From Myxocyprinus asiaticus (Eukaryota > Chordata > Actinopteri > Cypriniformes > Catostomidae): a stretch of DNA of 64,000 nt. Position numbers and translations under genes: made by a program. This document shows, in pieces, positions 46,643 through 56,471 of this stretch. The stretch spans positions 22,263,197 through 22,327,196 of the forward strand of contig NC_059356.1 in the NCBI RefSeq assembly GCF_019703515.2, read 5' to 3'. Position 1 is the first letter of the stretch, and every line of letters starts with the position of its first letter. Below the pieces are notes generated by a model, which saw only the letters and a list, made by a program, of their open reading frames with translations, was not told the origin of the DNA and ran no database searches.

Positions 46643-46872
46643 TCTGCTTAGGCCTATAAATTTATAAACATTTCTATAATTTAAGTTACTAATTTTATCC
46701 AAAGAATTCGTAAAAATTAAATTTATTAGAGGTATCGGTATTATCGATATCAGCGATACTGGCCTAAAAGTACTTGGTATCGGATCGAAAAGAAAATAAG
46801 TGGTATCACCTATCCCTATCGCGCAGACATGCATATGGGAAAATGGCTCGCGGAAATGTGAAAAACGATGCA
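46639..46872 (+). repeat. Duplicated block B, derived copy with intact hAT end
   Basis: Matches 42733-42944 but keeps the complete hAT right end '...CACCTATCCCTA' (to 46818) and the octamer 'TCGCGCAG' (46819-46826). It overlaps copy A1 by four bases 'ATTT', a possible microhomology at the junction. Confidence 0.85.
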
Positions 46873-46882
46873 AGAAATCCCT

Positions 46883-47182
46883 GGGTGGGAGTGTTTGTGC
46901 TATCTGTTGGTGTATGTGCGCAAACTGTGGGTGTATCGAATATTACAGTAATAAAGTATCACAAAGCGCATTTTGATATTTTCCTGAGAAATAGGTCATT
47001 GCGCAGCAAAACATTTGAGAAGCACATCTAATCTTGCTGCAAAGTCTAAAATCAGTTTCTGCTTTTGCAATTTGGAGATTCCACCAGCATATCAAAGAGC
47101 TATCAATCACTTTTTAATGATAGCCATGACTTGTGTATCAGTAGATAATCTGATTAATAATACTACTAATAATAACACATTT
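46883..47182 (+). repeat. 300-bp direct duplication, copy A2
   Basis: Second copy of 46343-46642, same length, with a small number of substitutions. Followed by a repeat tail 'ATTTTGTATAGCACCTTTCC' (47183-47235). Confidence 0.9.
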
Positions 47183-47949
47183 ATTTTGTATAGCACCTTT
47201 CCAGAGCTCAAGGACGCTGTACGGAAATTAAACATAAAACATTTAAGAAAGAAACAAATAACAAATATACATTACAAAACAATGAACAATAGGAAAGAAG
47301 TAAAGCTTATTTCAAGCAGGTGAGGGACGGGTGAGCATGATGAGGGCCAACAGTCCCAGAGAGGACGATAGAGAACATACGTCACAGTATAGTCCAGCGC
47401 AGATGACAATACAGTAACAGAGCAGGGGGTGCTTTAAATACAGACCATTTACACTATCAAATCCTTATGAATATACTGTCTTCATTTATATCAATGTTGC
47501 TTGACAGGAAGTGCAATATATAATAGGATGCAGACAGTGCAATAACCAGAGAAGAACCTCATTATTAGATTGCACTTGACCCAGCCCATTAGCGCTTTGT
47601 GCGTGCGATTTCACCTACCCACTTGCGCCTAGACTAAAGGGATGTTTCCACTGGCGAGTGGTGATCGAAGGTGAACGAGCATTTTCAATTAATTGCTATG
47701 GAAGTCAAGCGGCAGGCTCGCGAGGTGGATGGTGTGATTGACAACGGTGCGGAGCAAGCATGGGTAGTGGCTGAGAGTGTCAAAAAAGTTGACAAATCTT
47801 CAGCTTTATGCAAATGAGAATCCTAAAATGCTGTGTGGCAGCTAATCACTGTAAACTGAAAGCAATGAAGTGAAGGTGTTTTAACATATGAAGGTAATAC
47901 TGAGTTTCTGCTGGGTTCAAGTGCTTTACTCATAAATGGACTTCAAATA
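47183..47949. other. Repeat tail, then gene-free
   Basis: 47183-47235 resembles the motif at 4320-4395. The rest has no recognised gene or element. Confidence 0.4.
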
Positions 47950-48450
47950 AGTCAAGTCATTTGTACAGTACTTTTCACAACACACATCGTTTCAAAGCAG
48001 ATTTACAGGAAATCATGCATTAACAAAAAAATTAATAAATGAAACTGTAATATCTATAATATCTTACAGTGATCATTGTGTAGTTTGATTCAATATGATT
48101 ATAAAATGTGTATAGAAATGAAATTATTAAGTAATAATTGTATTTAGAACCCCTGTGAGCAAGCTGAAGGCGACTGTGACAAGGAATACGAAACTCCATA
48201 AGATGTGGTTAATGGAAAAAAATAACCTTGGGAGAAACCAGGCTCACTGTGGGAGCCAGTTCCCCTCTGGCTAAACAACATGAATGTAATGCCAATATTA
48301 GTTATTTGTGTGCAGTGCAAGTCATGGTTTTAAATTTGAAAATTAAGGAAGCGTTAAGGTCCAGTGTTTTAAAAATAAAAATAAAATATTTTTTTATTAA
48401 CTTTAAGATTAATGACTAAAGTCTTTGAAGTCCATCCTGGATTAACTGCC
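47950..48450 (+). repeat. Interspersed repeat, plus-strand copy
   Basis: Core 'TTGGGAGAAACCAGGCTCAC' and 'GGAGCCAGTTCCCCTCTGGC', flanked by 'GAGCAAGCTGAAGGCGACTG' and later 'AGTCCATCCTGGATTAACTG'. Inverted relative at 24260-24795. Class unknown. Confidence 0.65.
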
Positions 48451-48882
48451 AGGATGGACTTGTACACATTTATTGTCACAATACTGTGGCTGGGGAAGCA
48501 AAAGTGAGACTTCAAACAGACTTGACAAAGGAAGACTGCATGCATTTAATGTGACAATACTGTGGCTTGATAAAGAAAGTGCAATATATCAATCAACACA
48601 GTCTTTTATACTTCAAGCATATGGAAATAAAGTTTGCATCTATCTGACTGTAATTACACATATTTATGATAATTATATAAACTTCGTGGTGACATGCTAC
48701 ATACTACTACTATTTCTGCCATATACTGATGTGGCAGGAGCAGAAAAAGTAGTATGGGTAGTATGCTATGAACACAGCCATAGACAACACACATTCGCTG
48801 TAACACGCCCCAAAGTGGCAGCTCTCTGGCGTGGTGAGTGCCATTGAGTGGATTTTTTTTTTCACACCAAAGAATAAGCAGC
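48451..48882. other. Gene-free stretch
   Basis: Short partial tandem: 'CACAATACTGTGGCT' at about 48477 and 'GACAATACTGTGGCT' near 48552. Otherwise nothing recognised. Confidence 0.4.
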
Positions 48883-48959
48883 ATTTGCGCTAGAGGTAGA
48901 CTGATATATCAGTATTACCGATTAATCGGTGCAGATAGTTGCTTTGCAGAACTATTGTA

Positions 48960-49147
48960 CCCTATCTGTCACTCACTCAACGTTGTGTCGATGTAGTGAC
49001 ACTAGGGGTCACCTTTGGGAGCCCGAAACACCTCTGGTCTTTGATAAAAGGCCAATGAAAATTGGCGAGTGGTATTTGCATGCCACTCCCCCGGACATAT
49101 GGGTATAAAAGGAGCTGGTATGCAACCACTCATTCAGATTTTCTCTT
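48960..49147 (+). repeat. Left inverted terminal repeat of DIRS copy 2
   Basis: Begins 'CCCTATCTGTCACTCACTCA'. 48980-49135 is the inverse of 53188-53335. It contains the TATA box at 49104-49111. Confidence 0.85.
49104..49111 (+). promoter_or_regulatory. TATA box of DIRS copy 2
   Basis: 'TATAAAAG', same position as in copy 1. Confidence 0.55.
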
Positions 49148-49939
49148 CGGAGCCGAATGTTCATGCTCATTGAGCTGAATTCTCATGACTGTTCATTCAC
49201 CTCTGCTGGATCTGACGGCACATTTCACTTCTCCCCCCCTCTGCACTGGTGCACTGCAGAGAATGCCCCTGGCGTTTCGGCAGAAAAAAGAGAGTATATT
49301 TTTCTGAAAGTGTATATTTCTCGTCGCCAAGGGCGTCCCCCTGCGGTGACTGCACCGGCTCCACCGCAGCCCGCCCCTGCGTGGAGCCCACCGCAGGAAG
49401 CCGATGCCACCCGTCTCACAGCCGGCGCCGAAGAACCCATGGAGGTCCTCAAAGCGCCCCTGAGACGGGCGACCCAGGGACAAGGGAACCCACTCACATG
49501 GAGCTGGTAAGAAGACCACTCCATCCCCCGGTGGAGGGCCGGGTGGAAAATCTTTTGTTGCCTTTTTGTTTGATTTCGCCGCATGCCCAAGTGGCTGCGG
49601 TACCCAACAGCTCAGCAAAAGAGCGGCTTCCTTCCTCCCTGGGTCACATACCCGTCCATGGGCTTTTTCTTGCAGGATTGGCGTTCCAGCGGTGGCCTTT
49701 CCGCCCCTGAGCGCCCAGCTGTGGCACACAGCCACCCCCGATGTGGCAGTCTCCACGAGTTACGAGGACAGGCCTCTTCCTCCCCCGTCCCAGGCTGTTC
49801 CGGGGGTGGACACAAGGAGCCAGGTAAGTGCTTCGATGTCCCTAGACTCAGCACGGCCACTTGCATTCTGCCCCGCTGTGAGGCCCCACCTGCCGGTACG
49901 TCCGACGACATTGTCCCCTTGGTCCCCCTTGCGCGGAAC

Positions 49940-51743
49940 TTGGACATGTGGCTCGCGCTTTCCAGTCCGTCGCGATGTCTGATCCGGACCGTCCGACTCG
50001 GCTACGTGATTCAGTTCACCAGGCGCCCGCCCAGGTTCAGCGGTATTCACTTCACCTTGGTCAAGGGCGAAAACGCTGCCACCCTGCGCATGGAGATCGC
50101 TACCCTCCTACGGAAGGATGCGATAGAACCTGTCCTTCCAGCCGAGATGAAGAAAGGGTTTTACAGCCCCTACTTCATCGTACCGAATAAAGGCGGTGGG
50201 TTGTGGCCAATCTTGGACCTGCGAGTACTGAACCGGGCTTTACACAGACTCCCGTTCAAGATGCTGACGCAAAAACGCATTCTGGCGAGCGTCTGGCATC
50301 AAGATTGGTTCGCGGCGGTAGACCTGAAGGATGCGTACTTCCTCGACACAGACCATTCCTGCGGTTCGCGTTCGAGGGTCAGACGTATCAGTACAAAGTC
50401 CTCCCTTTCGGCCTGTCCCTGTCTCCTCGCATCTTTACGAAGATCGCAGAGGCTGCCCTTGCCCCGTTAAGGGAGGTGGGCATTCGCTTTCTCAACTATC
50501 TCGACGACTGGCTAATCCTAGCTCACTCTTGAGACATGTTGTGTGCATACAGGGACCTGGTGCTCTCACACCTCAGCCGACTAGGGCTTTGGGACAACTG
50601 GGAAAAGAGCAAGCTCCTCCCGGTTCAGAGCATCTCTTTTCTCGGATTGGAGTTGGACTCAGTCTCGTTGACGGCATGCCTTACAAATGAGCGCGCCCAG
50701 TCGGTGCTGGCCTGTTGAAGGTGTTCAAACAGAAAACAGCGGTTCCACTGAAACTTTTTCAGAGGATCCTGGGGCATATGGCATCCTCGGCGGTGGCCAC
50801 CCCGCTCGGGTTGATGCATATGAGGCCGCTTCAGCACTGGCTCCAGACTCGAGTCCCCAGATGGGCATGGCGCCACGGGACACATCGCGTGGCCATCACG
50901 CCGGTCTGTCACCGTCTTTTTAGCCCTTGGACCGACCTCTCGTTTCTACGAGTTTCTTTAGAACTGGTCTCCAGGCGCGTCGTGGTCACGACAGATGCCT
51001 CCAAAATGGGCTGGGGCACTTTTTGCAATGGGCACGCAGCCGCCGGCCTCTGGACGGGCCCGCAACTGCAATGGCACATCAACTGCCTCGAGTTGTTGAC
51101 AATTCTGCTCGCCCTGCGGAGGTTCCGGCCGTTGATCCAGGGCAAGCATGTGTTAGTTCGGACAGACAGCACGGCAACGGTAGCATATGTCAACCGCCAA
51201 GGTGGTCTGCGCTCTCCTTGTATGTCACAACTCGCCTGCCGTCTCCTCCTCTGGAGTCAACAGCACTTCAAGTCGCTGCGAGCCACTCACATCCCGGGCA
51301 ACCTCAACACTACAGAAGATGCGCTGTCACGGCAGGTTATCCTCAGGGGAGAGTGGAGACTCCACCCTCAGGTGGTCCAGCTGATTTGGAGTCGATTCGG
51401 ACGGGCACAGGTGGACCTGTTCGCCTCCCAAGAATCCTCCCATTGCCCGGTCTGGTACGCCCTCACCGAGGCTCCCCTTCTCAAATTTGCGTTTCCCCCA
51501 GTTAGCCTACTTGCACAGACCCTGTGCAAGGTCAGGGAGGATGAGGAGCAGGTCGTCCTGGTAGCACCCTACTGGCCCACTCAGACGTGGTTCTATGACC
51601 TCACGCTCCTCGCGACAGCTCCCCACTGGCAAATTCCCCTGAGGAAGGACCTTCTTTCTCAGGGACGGGGCCCCCTCTGGCACCCATGCCCAGACCTCTG
51701 GAATCTCCACGTCTGTCCCCTGGACGGCACGCGGAAGACCTAA
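49940..51743 (+). pseudogene. DIRS reverse transcriptase/RNase H, copy 2
   Basis: RT: 'GENAATLRMEIATLLRKDAI', 'YFIVPNKGGGLWPILDLRVL', 'WFAAVDLKDAYF' (motif A), then after a frameshift near 50342 'YQYKVLPFGLSLSPRIFTKI' and the intact catalytic 'YLDDWLILA' (YLDD 50497-50508). TGA at 50530-50532 interrupts; copy 1 has CGA there. A one-base loss near 50715 shifts the frame. RNase H follows in 50715-51743: 'VVVTTDASKMGWG', 'INCLELLTILLAL', 'VRTDSTATVAYVNRQGG', 'HIPGNLNTTEDALSR'. The frame runs on to 'GTRKT' at 51743. Better preserved than copy 1, yet broken. Confidence 0.9.
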
Positions 51744-52290
51744 GCGGTCTACCACCTGCGGTGGTAGAGTTCGGTCTAGAGTTCGGTCCGGGTTACTCTC
51801 ACGTGATCCTGAGACCCCGACCGGGCTATGTGCCCAAGGTTCCCACCACCCCTTTTAGGGACCAGGTAGTGAACCTGCAAGCGCTGCCCCAGGAGGAGGC
51901 AGACCCAGCCCTGTCGTTGATGTGTCCGGTGCGCGCTTTACGCATCTATTTGGATCGCACGCAGAGCTTTAGAATCTCTGAGCAGCTCTTTGTCTGCTTT
52001 GGTGCACAGCGGAAAGGAAGCGCTGTCTCCAAGCAGAGGATCGCCCACTAGCTCATTGACGCCATAACTATGGCATATCTCGCCCAGGACATGCCGCCTC
52101 TGGTAGGGCTATGAGCCCATTCTACCAGAGGTGTAGCGGCTTCCTGGGCCCTGGCCAGAGGTGCCTCTCTAACAGACATTTGCAGAGCAGCGGGCTGGGC
52201 AACACCCAACACCTTTGCAAGGTTCAACAACCTCCGGGTGGAACCGGTTTCGTCCCAGGTAGTGGCACGCAACACAAGCGGATAAGCCTG
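51740..52290 (+). pseudogene. DIRS tyrosine recombinase, N-terminally deleted
   Basis: Integrates the circular DNA intermediate in place of a DDE integrase. Reads 'LSGLPPAVVE' then jumps to 'LEFGPGYSHVILRPRPGYVP', so most of the N-terminal domain is missing, with a short repeat 'GAGTTCGGTC' at the join (51767-51786). The catalytic half has 'VPTTPFRDQVVNLQALP', 'LFVCFGAQRKGSAVSKQRIA', a TAG near 52049, a TGA at 52112-52114, the 'HSTR' H-x-x-R box (52118-52129) and 'CRAAGWATPNTFARFNNLRV'. The expected nucleophile tyrosine position in 'FARFYNL' of this family reads Asn (52226-52228). Inactive. Confidence 0.8.
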
Positions 52291-52666
52291 GGATAGCTGG
52301 CCGGGTGTATCGCTTGCACAAAGCGCCTTCCACCTCCCTTGGACATGCTGAAGACGTGCGCCATTAATTCCCAGTAGTGTTCACAAACTTTGTTCCCTGG
52401 TTGACTTCCTCCGAGCCCTGTGGCAGTCGAGTTTTCGGAGAGACTCGCTGCCGGCCCAGTACACGTGCTAAGAGTCCTGTTCTGGGGTAGGTGCTCCGCA
52501 TGTGGCGGTTCCCTGTAAGGCTAACCCTATGCGATATATATCTTCCACTAGTTCGTTTCCCTGTTGGCAAACTGCGTCTTCCTAGGGCAGAGCCCCTCTG
52601 CCCCAGTCTCCATGTTTGTAGTAACTTCTCCCCCGTTGGGTAAGATCTACCTTGAAGACTCCCCAC

Positions 52667-52820
52667 TGCATGCAAATACCACTCGCCAATTTTCATTGGC
52701 CTTTTATCACAGACCAGAGATGTCTCGGGCTCCCAAGAGGGACCCCAAGTGTCACTACATCGACACAATGTCTCATTCCCTCCATCAGGGAACGGAGGTT
52801 ACACAAGTAACCGTGACATT
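52667..52820. repeat. Extra internal copy of the DIRS right terminal repeat
   Basis: 'TGCATGCAAATACCACTCGC' through 'CATCAGGGAACGGAGGTTAC' to 'GTAACCGTGACATT', in the same orientation as the true right end (53230-53384). It lacks the TATA-side part of the repeat. Confidence 0.75.
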
Positions 52821-53000
52821 AGCCTGTCTCTATCTTTTGGGTAGTCAACTTGTCCCCAAAGAGCCGTTCGACACTCATAACTATGTTGGGGGAGGTTACG
52901 TGTCGGCCTGGTGCGCTGGCTATGAGGCACACAGTTGTCTGCCCATCACACACCGCCAGTTCACGTAACACAGTTCAGCCAGTTGCGGCATTTGTATAGG

Positions 53001-53110
53001 GACCCCTAGTGTCACTACATCGACACAACATCGAGTGAGTGACAGATAGGGAACGTCCTGGTTGCTTGCGTAACCTCCGTTCCCTGATGGAGGGAACGAG
53101 ATGTTGTGTC
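53001..53110. other. DIRS internal complementary region (circle-junction mirror)
   Basis: 53001-53051 is the complement of the left terminus (48960-49011). 53052-53110 is the complement of the right terminus (about 53327-53384). The boundary falls at '...GATAGGG|AACGTCC...'. Its reverse complement is the right end joined to the left end, as expected for the region used to form the DIRS circle. Confidence 0.85.
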
Positions 53111-53164
53111 CCTCCTGCCACAACGTTGAACTACCCGCTGAAATGGCCGGACCTTGTCACGGCT

Positions 53165-53384
53165 CCTCAGCATAAAACCTGAATGAGTGGTTGCACACCA
53201 GCTCCTTTTATACCCTTATGTCCGGGGGAGTGGCATGCAAATACCACTCGCCAATTTTCATTGGCCTTTTATCAAAGACCAGAGGTGTTTCAGGCTCCCA
53301 AGAGTGACCCCTAGTGTCACTACATCGACACAACATCCCGTTCCCTCATCAAGGAATGGAGGTTACGCAAGTAACCAGGATGTT
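53165..53384 (+). repeat. Right inverted terminal repeat of DIRS copy 2
   Basis: Runs from 'CATAAAACCTGAATGAGTGG' to '...AAGTAACCAGGATGTT'. It inverts the left repeat and adds the 3' extension 'GTTCCCTCATCAAGGAATGG' that the left repeat lacks. Confidence 0.85.
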
Positions 53385-53722
53385 ATCAGCAAAAATCGGT
53401 GCGGATAGATGCCGATTGTTTTTTTCAGCATTTCTTTATTTGAAAATAAGAGTTCCCAGTGTATTTTGGGCTTGTTTATACTTGTCCCACGTTATGCCCC
53501 AAATCTTCATTTTGTTCTGGTTATTTAGGGGATTTTGGTTGAACAATAAACTGCATCTGAGTTTTTATTTATTTAGGACTCTTTGTCTGTGCCCGTCACA
53601 GTAATGAAAGAATAATTATTTTTTCTGACATTCTAAACATCGAATTAAAAAAATCTATCGGCTGATTAATCAGTTATCACCTTTCCCACCACCCTAGTTA
53701 TCGGTCGACCTCTAGTTTGCGC

Positions 53723-54710
53723 GTGCTTCCACGAAAATATCATAACTTCATGACCATGCACACTGACTTTGCTCGTATGACGTATCACATAGCACTGTGC
53801 TTAAGGCATAGCACTCTTAAAAGAGAGCTTGAGATCTTGTTTGTAAATGGTCTCCCTAGCAAGCCTTTGATGGTACTGTTTAGTTCATACATGTGACTCT
53901 GTGGTGAGGAAGAGGTTAACATTAGGCTACAGAAAGTCTTGATATGCATTTAATTACTATTACTATGCATGCGTCATAATTCCCCAACACACATCAAGCC
54001 TTTACTTCCAGTGTGTGGGTGTGTGTGTCTGGATTGATGTTCCATTAAAGCTTTGTATGCATACTCTTTTATAATAATATAATAACACAAATTCATTATT
54101 TAAAATTGTAGTTGTTTTTGAGTATGTCTCTGTGTTTAGATATAAAATGTGAGCCATATGTGTGATTCAGAGTGACTGTACATAATCTTACGTTTTAGTA
54201 GCTAATCGTTTTAGTGTGTGAGTGTTTGCTTCCTTGGGTTTTTGTGTGTGTTTTCATGTATTGTATTGTGTACATGTTCTGGCTGTATGTTTTCGTGCTG
54301 GTACATGTCTAACTGTGTAGCAGGTGAAACCTGTCTCTCCTCATTTTTAACGGATTTCAGGTATGTGTGTGTGTTTAGAGGAACTGAATGAGAGGGATAA
54401 ATGTCTCATTGATGGCTAGCTGCCTGCCCCTGTCTTACACACACTGGAAACCTGCCTGTTTGGTGTGATTTCCATCACGTGTTTGCAGGGTCCAAAGCTA
54501 ACTTGAGAAAATATACCGGCTATAAAAATTTTTACTGGGCATAAACCTGTATTTGTATTATTTCATTTAAAAACAGGCAGTTACTATTACTACTACTACT
54601 AAACGTATTTATTATGTTTTTAACTTGTTCTGGCTTTATTTTCAAGAGAAAGCAGAGGTTGACAACACAGGTAAAGCCATGGTAGGTGCAACGCAATTTT
54701 TGTGGCACCA
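53723..54710. other. Gene-free stretch
   Basis: GT-rich around 54010-54370. No recognised gene or element. Confidence 0.4.
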
Positions 54711-55296
54711 GGGGCCTCATTTATAAAGATGTTCGTAAAATGATCTTAAAAGTGAATGTAATTTCCTAAATGTTCCTATAAATAATTTATAAAACATCCG
54801 TACGCATGAAGAAATGTTCCTAAATACATCCCACTTTATGATAGCTATTCAACTTAAAAACATGCGAATGTGAATGAGCACATGCCACGGACTCCGCCCA
54901 CAAATATCCTAATATTGTGAGACAGAATACAATATAAGCGCATGCAAAAGTTACTCATTTGTTCATTCATTCATTCATATGGAATGTTCTTGTGTGGTTG
55001 ACCAAGGTTTTCTAAAAAAGTGAGTGCAGCTGCCGGTGTCTGCCCATATAATGCAGCATATTCAACAACTCATCATCAGTTATTCATGTTCATTATCAAT
55101 AATAAATACATTCATTGACTGTGTTTACTGTAAATCCACACCATTCTTCAACCAATGTCCATGTTCTTGCTAAACCTTTATGCCAAAAAGAGGCTTACAT
55201 GCTCGTTGACATATAATTAAATATGCATAATCTAGCTACATTACAATTGTGTTCTGTATAAACTACATGCGCATTATTTCCCCACTGTTCTCTTCT
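54711..55296. repeat. Left part of a 'GGGGCCTCATTTATAAA' repeat
   Basis: The start 'GGGGCCTCATTTATAAA' is typical of a fish DNA-transposon terminus, followed by 'GTTCGTAAAATG' and 'CATCCGTACGCATG'. No matching right end was found. Confidence 0.4.
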
Positions 55297-56100
55297 GGGG
55301 CCGGATTCACAAAAATGTTCCTAAGAAAAATATAAAGAAAGTTGTTAGGATAAATGATGTCATAAGAACATTCCAAAGTGCAATTCTTGAAAAATTCTTA
55401 AGAAATTCTCAAATATTTTCTTAGGAACAACTTAATTTTTTTCTTAAGAATAAAAACACAAGCTTTGACATTGTCTGATCAGCCTGCTCATGGGCTTGCC
55501 TTGTCTAATAGCCTACAACAAATTCAGTACTTCAACACTGGTAAATTGTAATGATAAATGTATCTATTAATTTTGTATTTATTTTTATTTTTTTAAGTAG
55601 CAAGCATCTTGCGCTAATTTTTTTTTAATGTGAAGTGCTTGAGATGTGTTAGTTTAACGACATTAACCGTCAAAGGAGAATTTACTTGATAACTTGGAGG
55701 AAAAGAAAAGAAACAAAAACTTCAGTAGACAAAAGCTGGATGTTCTTGTTGAGGAAATTACTGCAAGGAAATAGTTCTCCTTAGGAAGCTTGATGATTAT
55801 ATAATGTCGGAAAGTACGAGGCGGTTAAATGGGAAAAGGTGGCGGAGGCTCTCTCTACTGTGCCCAACACTGATAGGAATGTGGATGGGGGGTGAAAAAG
55901 AAAGTCTCCACTTTCTAATGTTATAATTATTATGTTTCTATGAACTCTAAAGATCGTGGAGAGAGAGTGCAATATGCAGCGCATCCATTACCATAATTGG
56001 TCAAAACAACATTTATTGTTTAAATTTGGTGCTAACATTTACAAGGTTTACAAGCTGAAAATAAAAATATATCTCGTAGGTATCAAAATTAATTTATTAT
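55297..56100. mobile_element. Harbinger-like element remnant
   Basis: Left end 'GGGGCCGGATTCACAAAAAT' followed by several 'CTTAAGAA/TTCCTAAGAA' motifs, and a Myb/SANT-like coding remnant inside (55701-55925). Harbinger elements carry a Myb-like gene beside the transposase. No transposase or right end seen. Confidence 0.45.
55701..55925 (+). pseudogene. Myb/SANT-like DNA-binding domain fragment
   Basis: In one frame 'KKRNKNFSRQKLDVLVEEIT' and 'ARK', then a stop (TAG near 55770). After a frame change come 'KYEAVKWEKVAEALSTVPNT' and 'DRNVDG', then 'VKKKV'. This is the layout of the Myb/SANT-like domain found in Harbinger-associated proteins and in fish MSANTD genes: a basic start, 'L-VEE', a Trp in the second helix and a basic 'VKKK' end. 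Two breaks make it a relic. Confidence 0.5.
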
Positions 56101-56471
56101 GAAAACGTGCAGATAGGGCTAAATAAATAGTCTGTTATAGCCGATTTCCAAAATAAAACATTTCTGTTACGCATAATCTATAACACCACATTCTGAGTCA
56201 TTTCGGAATATTCTTGTACATGTAAACGTGTTCACTCATTATTAATAAATTCAGTCAGTCACTGATTCAGATTTGCATCAGTACAAATAAGAAAATCAAG
56301 TCAGCGCGCACTGGCACACTGGAGCATAAGCACAAAAATGTTTGTAAGCATCCTTGTCAGTTGTTGTATGCATTTTCACTTCAGTTTCTGCCTTTATAAA
56401 TACCGATTTGTTCTACACTTCTGACGTGGAATCAAATCCATGGAATTTAGGATGAAATCTGATCGTACGTA

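Larger units (their letters stand above)
48960..53384 (+). mobile_element. DIRS retrotransposon copy 2, both ends present
   Basis: Has a left inverted terminal repeat (48960-49147), RT/RNase H (about 49940-51743), tyrosine recombinase (about 51740-52290), an internal complementary region (53001-53110) and the right terminal repeat (about 53165-53384). Gag is deleted at about 49315 relative to copy 1 (missing counterpart about 4950-6296). No target duplication is expected for this class, and none is convincing. Confidence 0.9.
48891..53714. mobile_element. hAT-type MITE split by DIRS copy 2
   Basis: Left end 'TAGAGGTAGACTGATATATC' (48891) and right end '...TATCGGTCGACCTCTA' (53714) are inverted. 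The flanking octamers 'ATTTGCGC' (48883-48890) and 'GTTTGCGC' (53715-53722) match at 7 of 8 positions. Only 48891-48959 and 53385-53714 belong to the MITE (about 400 bp); the rest is the DIRS insertion. Confidence 0.75.

Noticed and set aside
48923..53410. 'AATCGGTGC(A/G)GATAG' on both sides of DIRS copy 2 as a target duplication
   Set aside because: The two copies are not adjacent to the element ends, and the host MITE probably contains this word more than once; DIRS elements do not normally make duplications.
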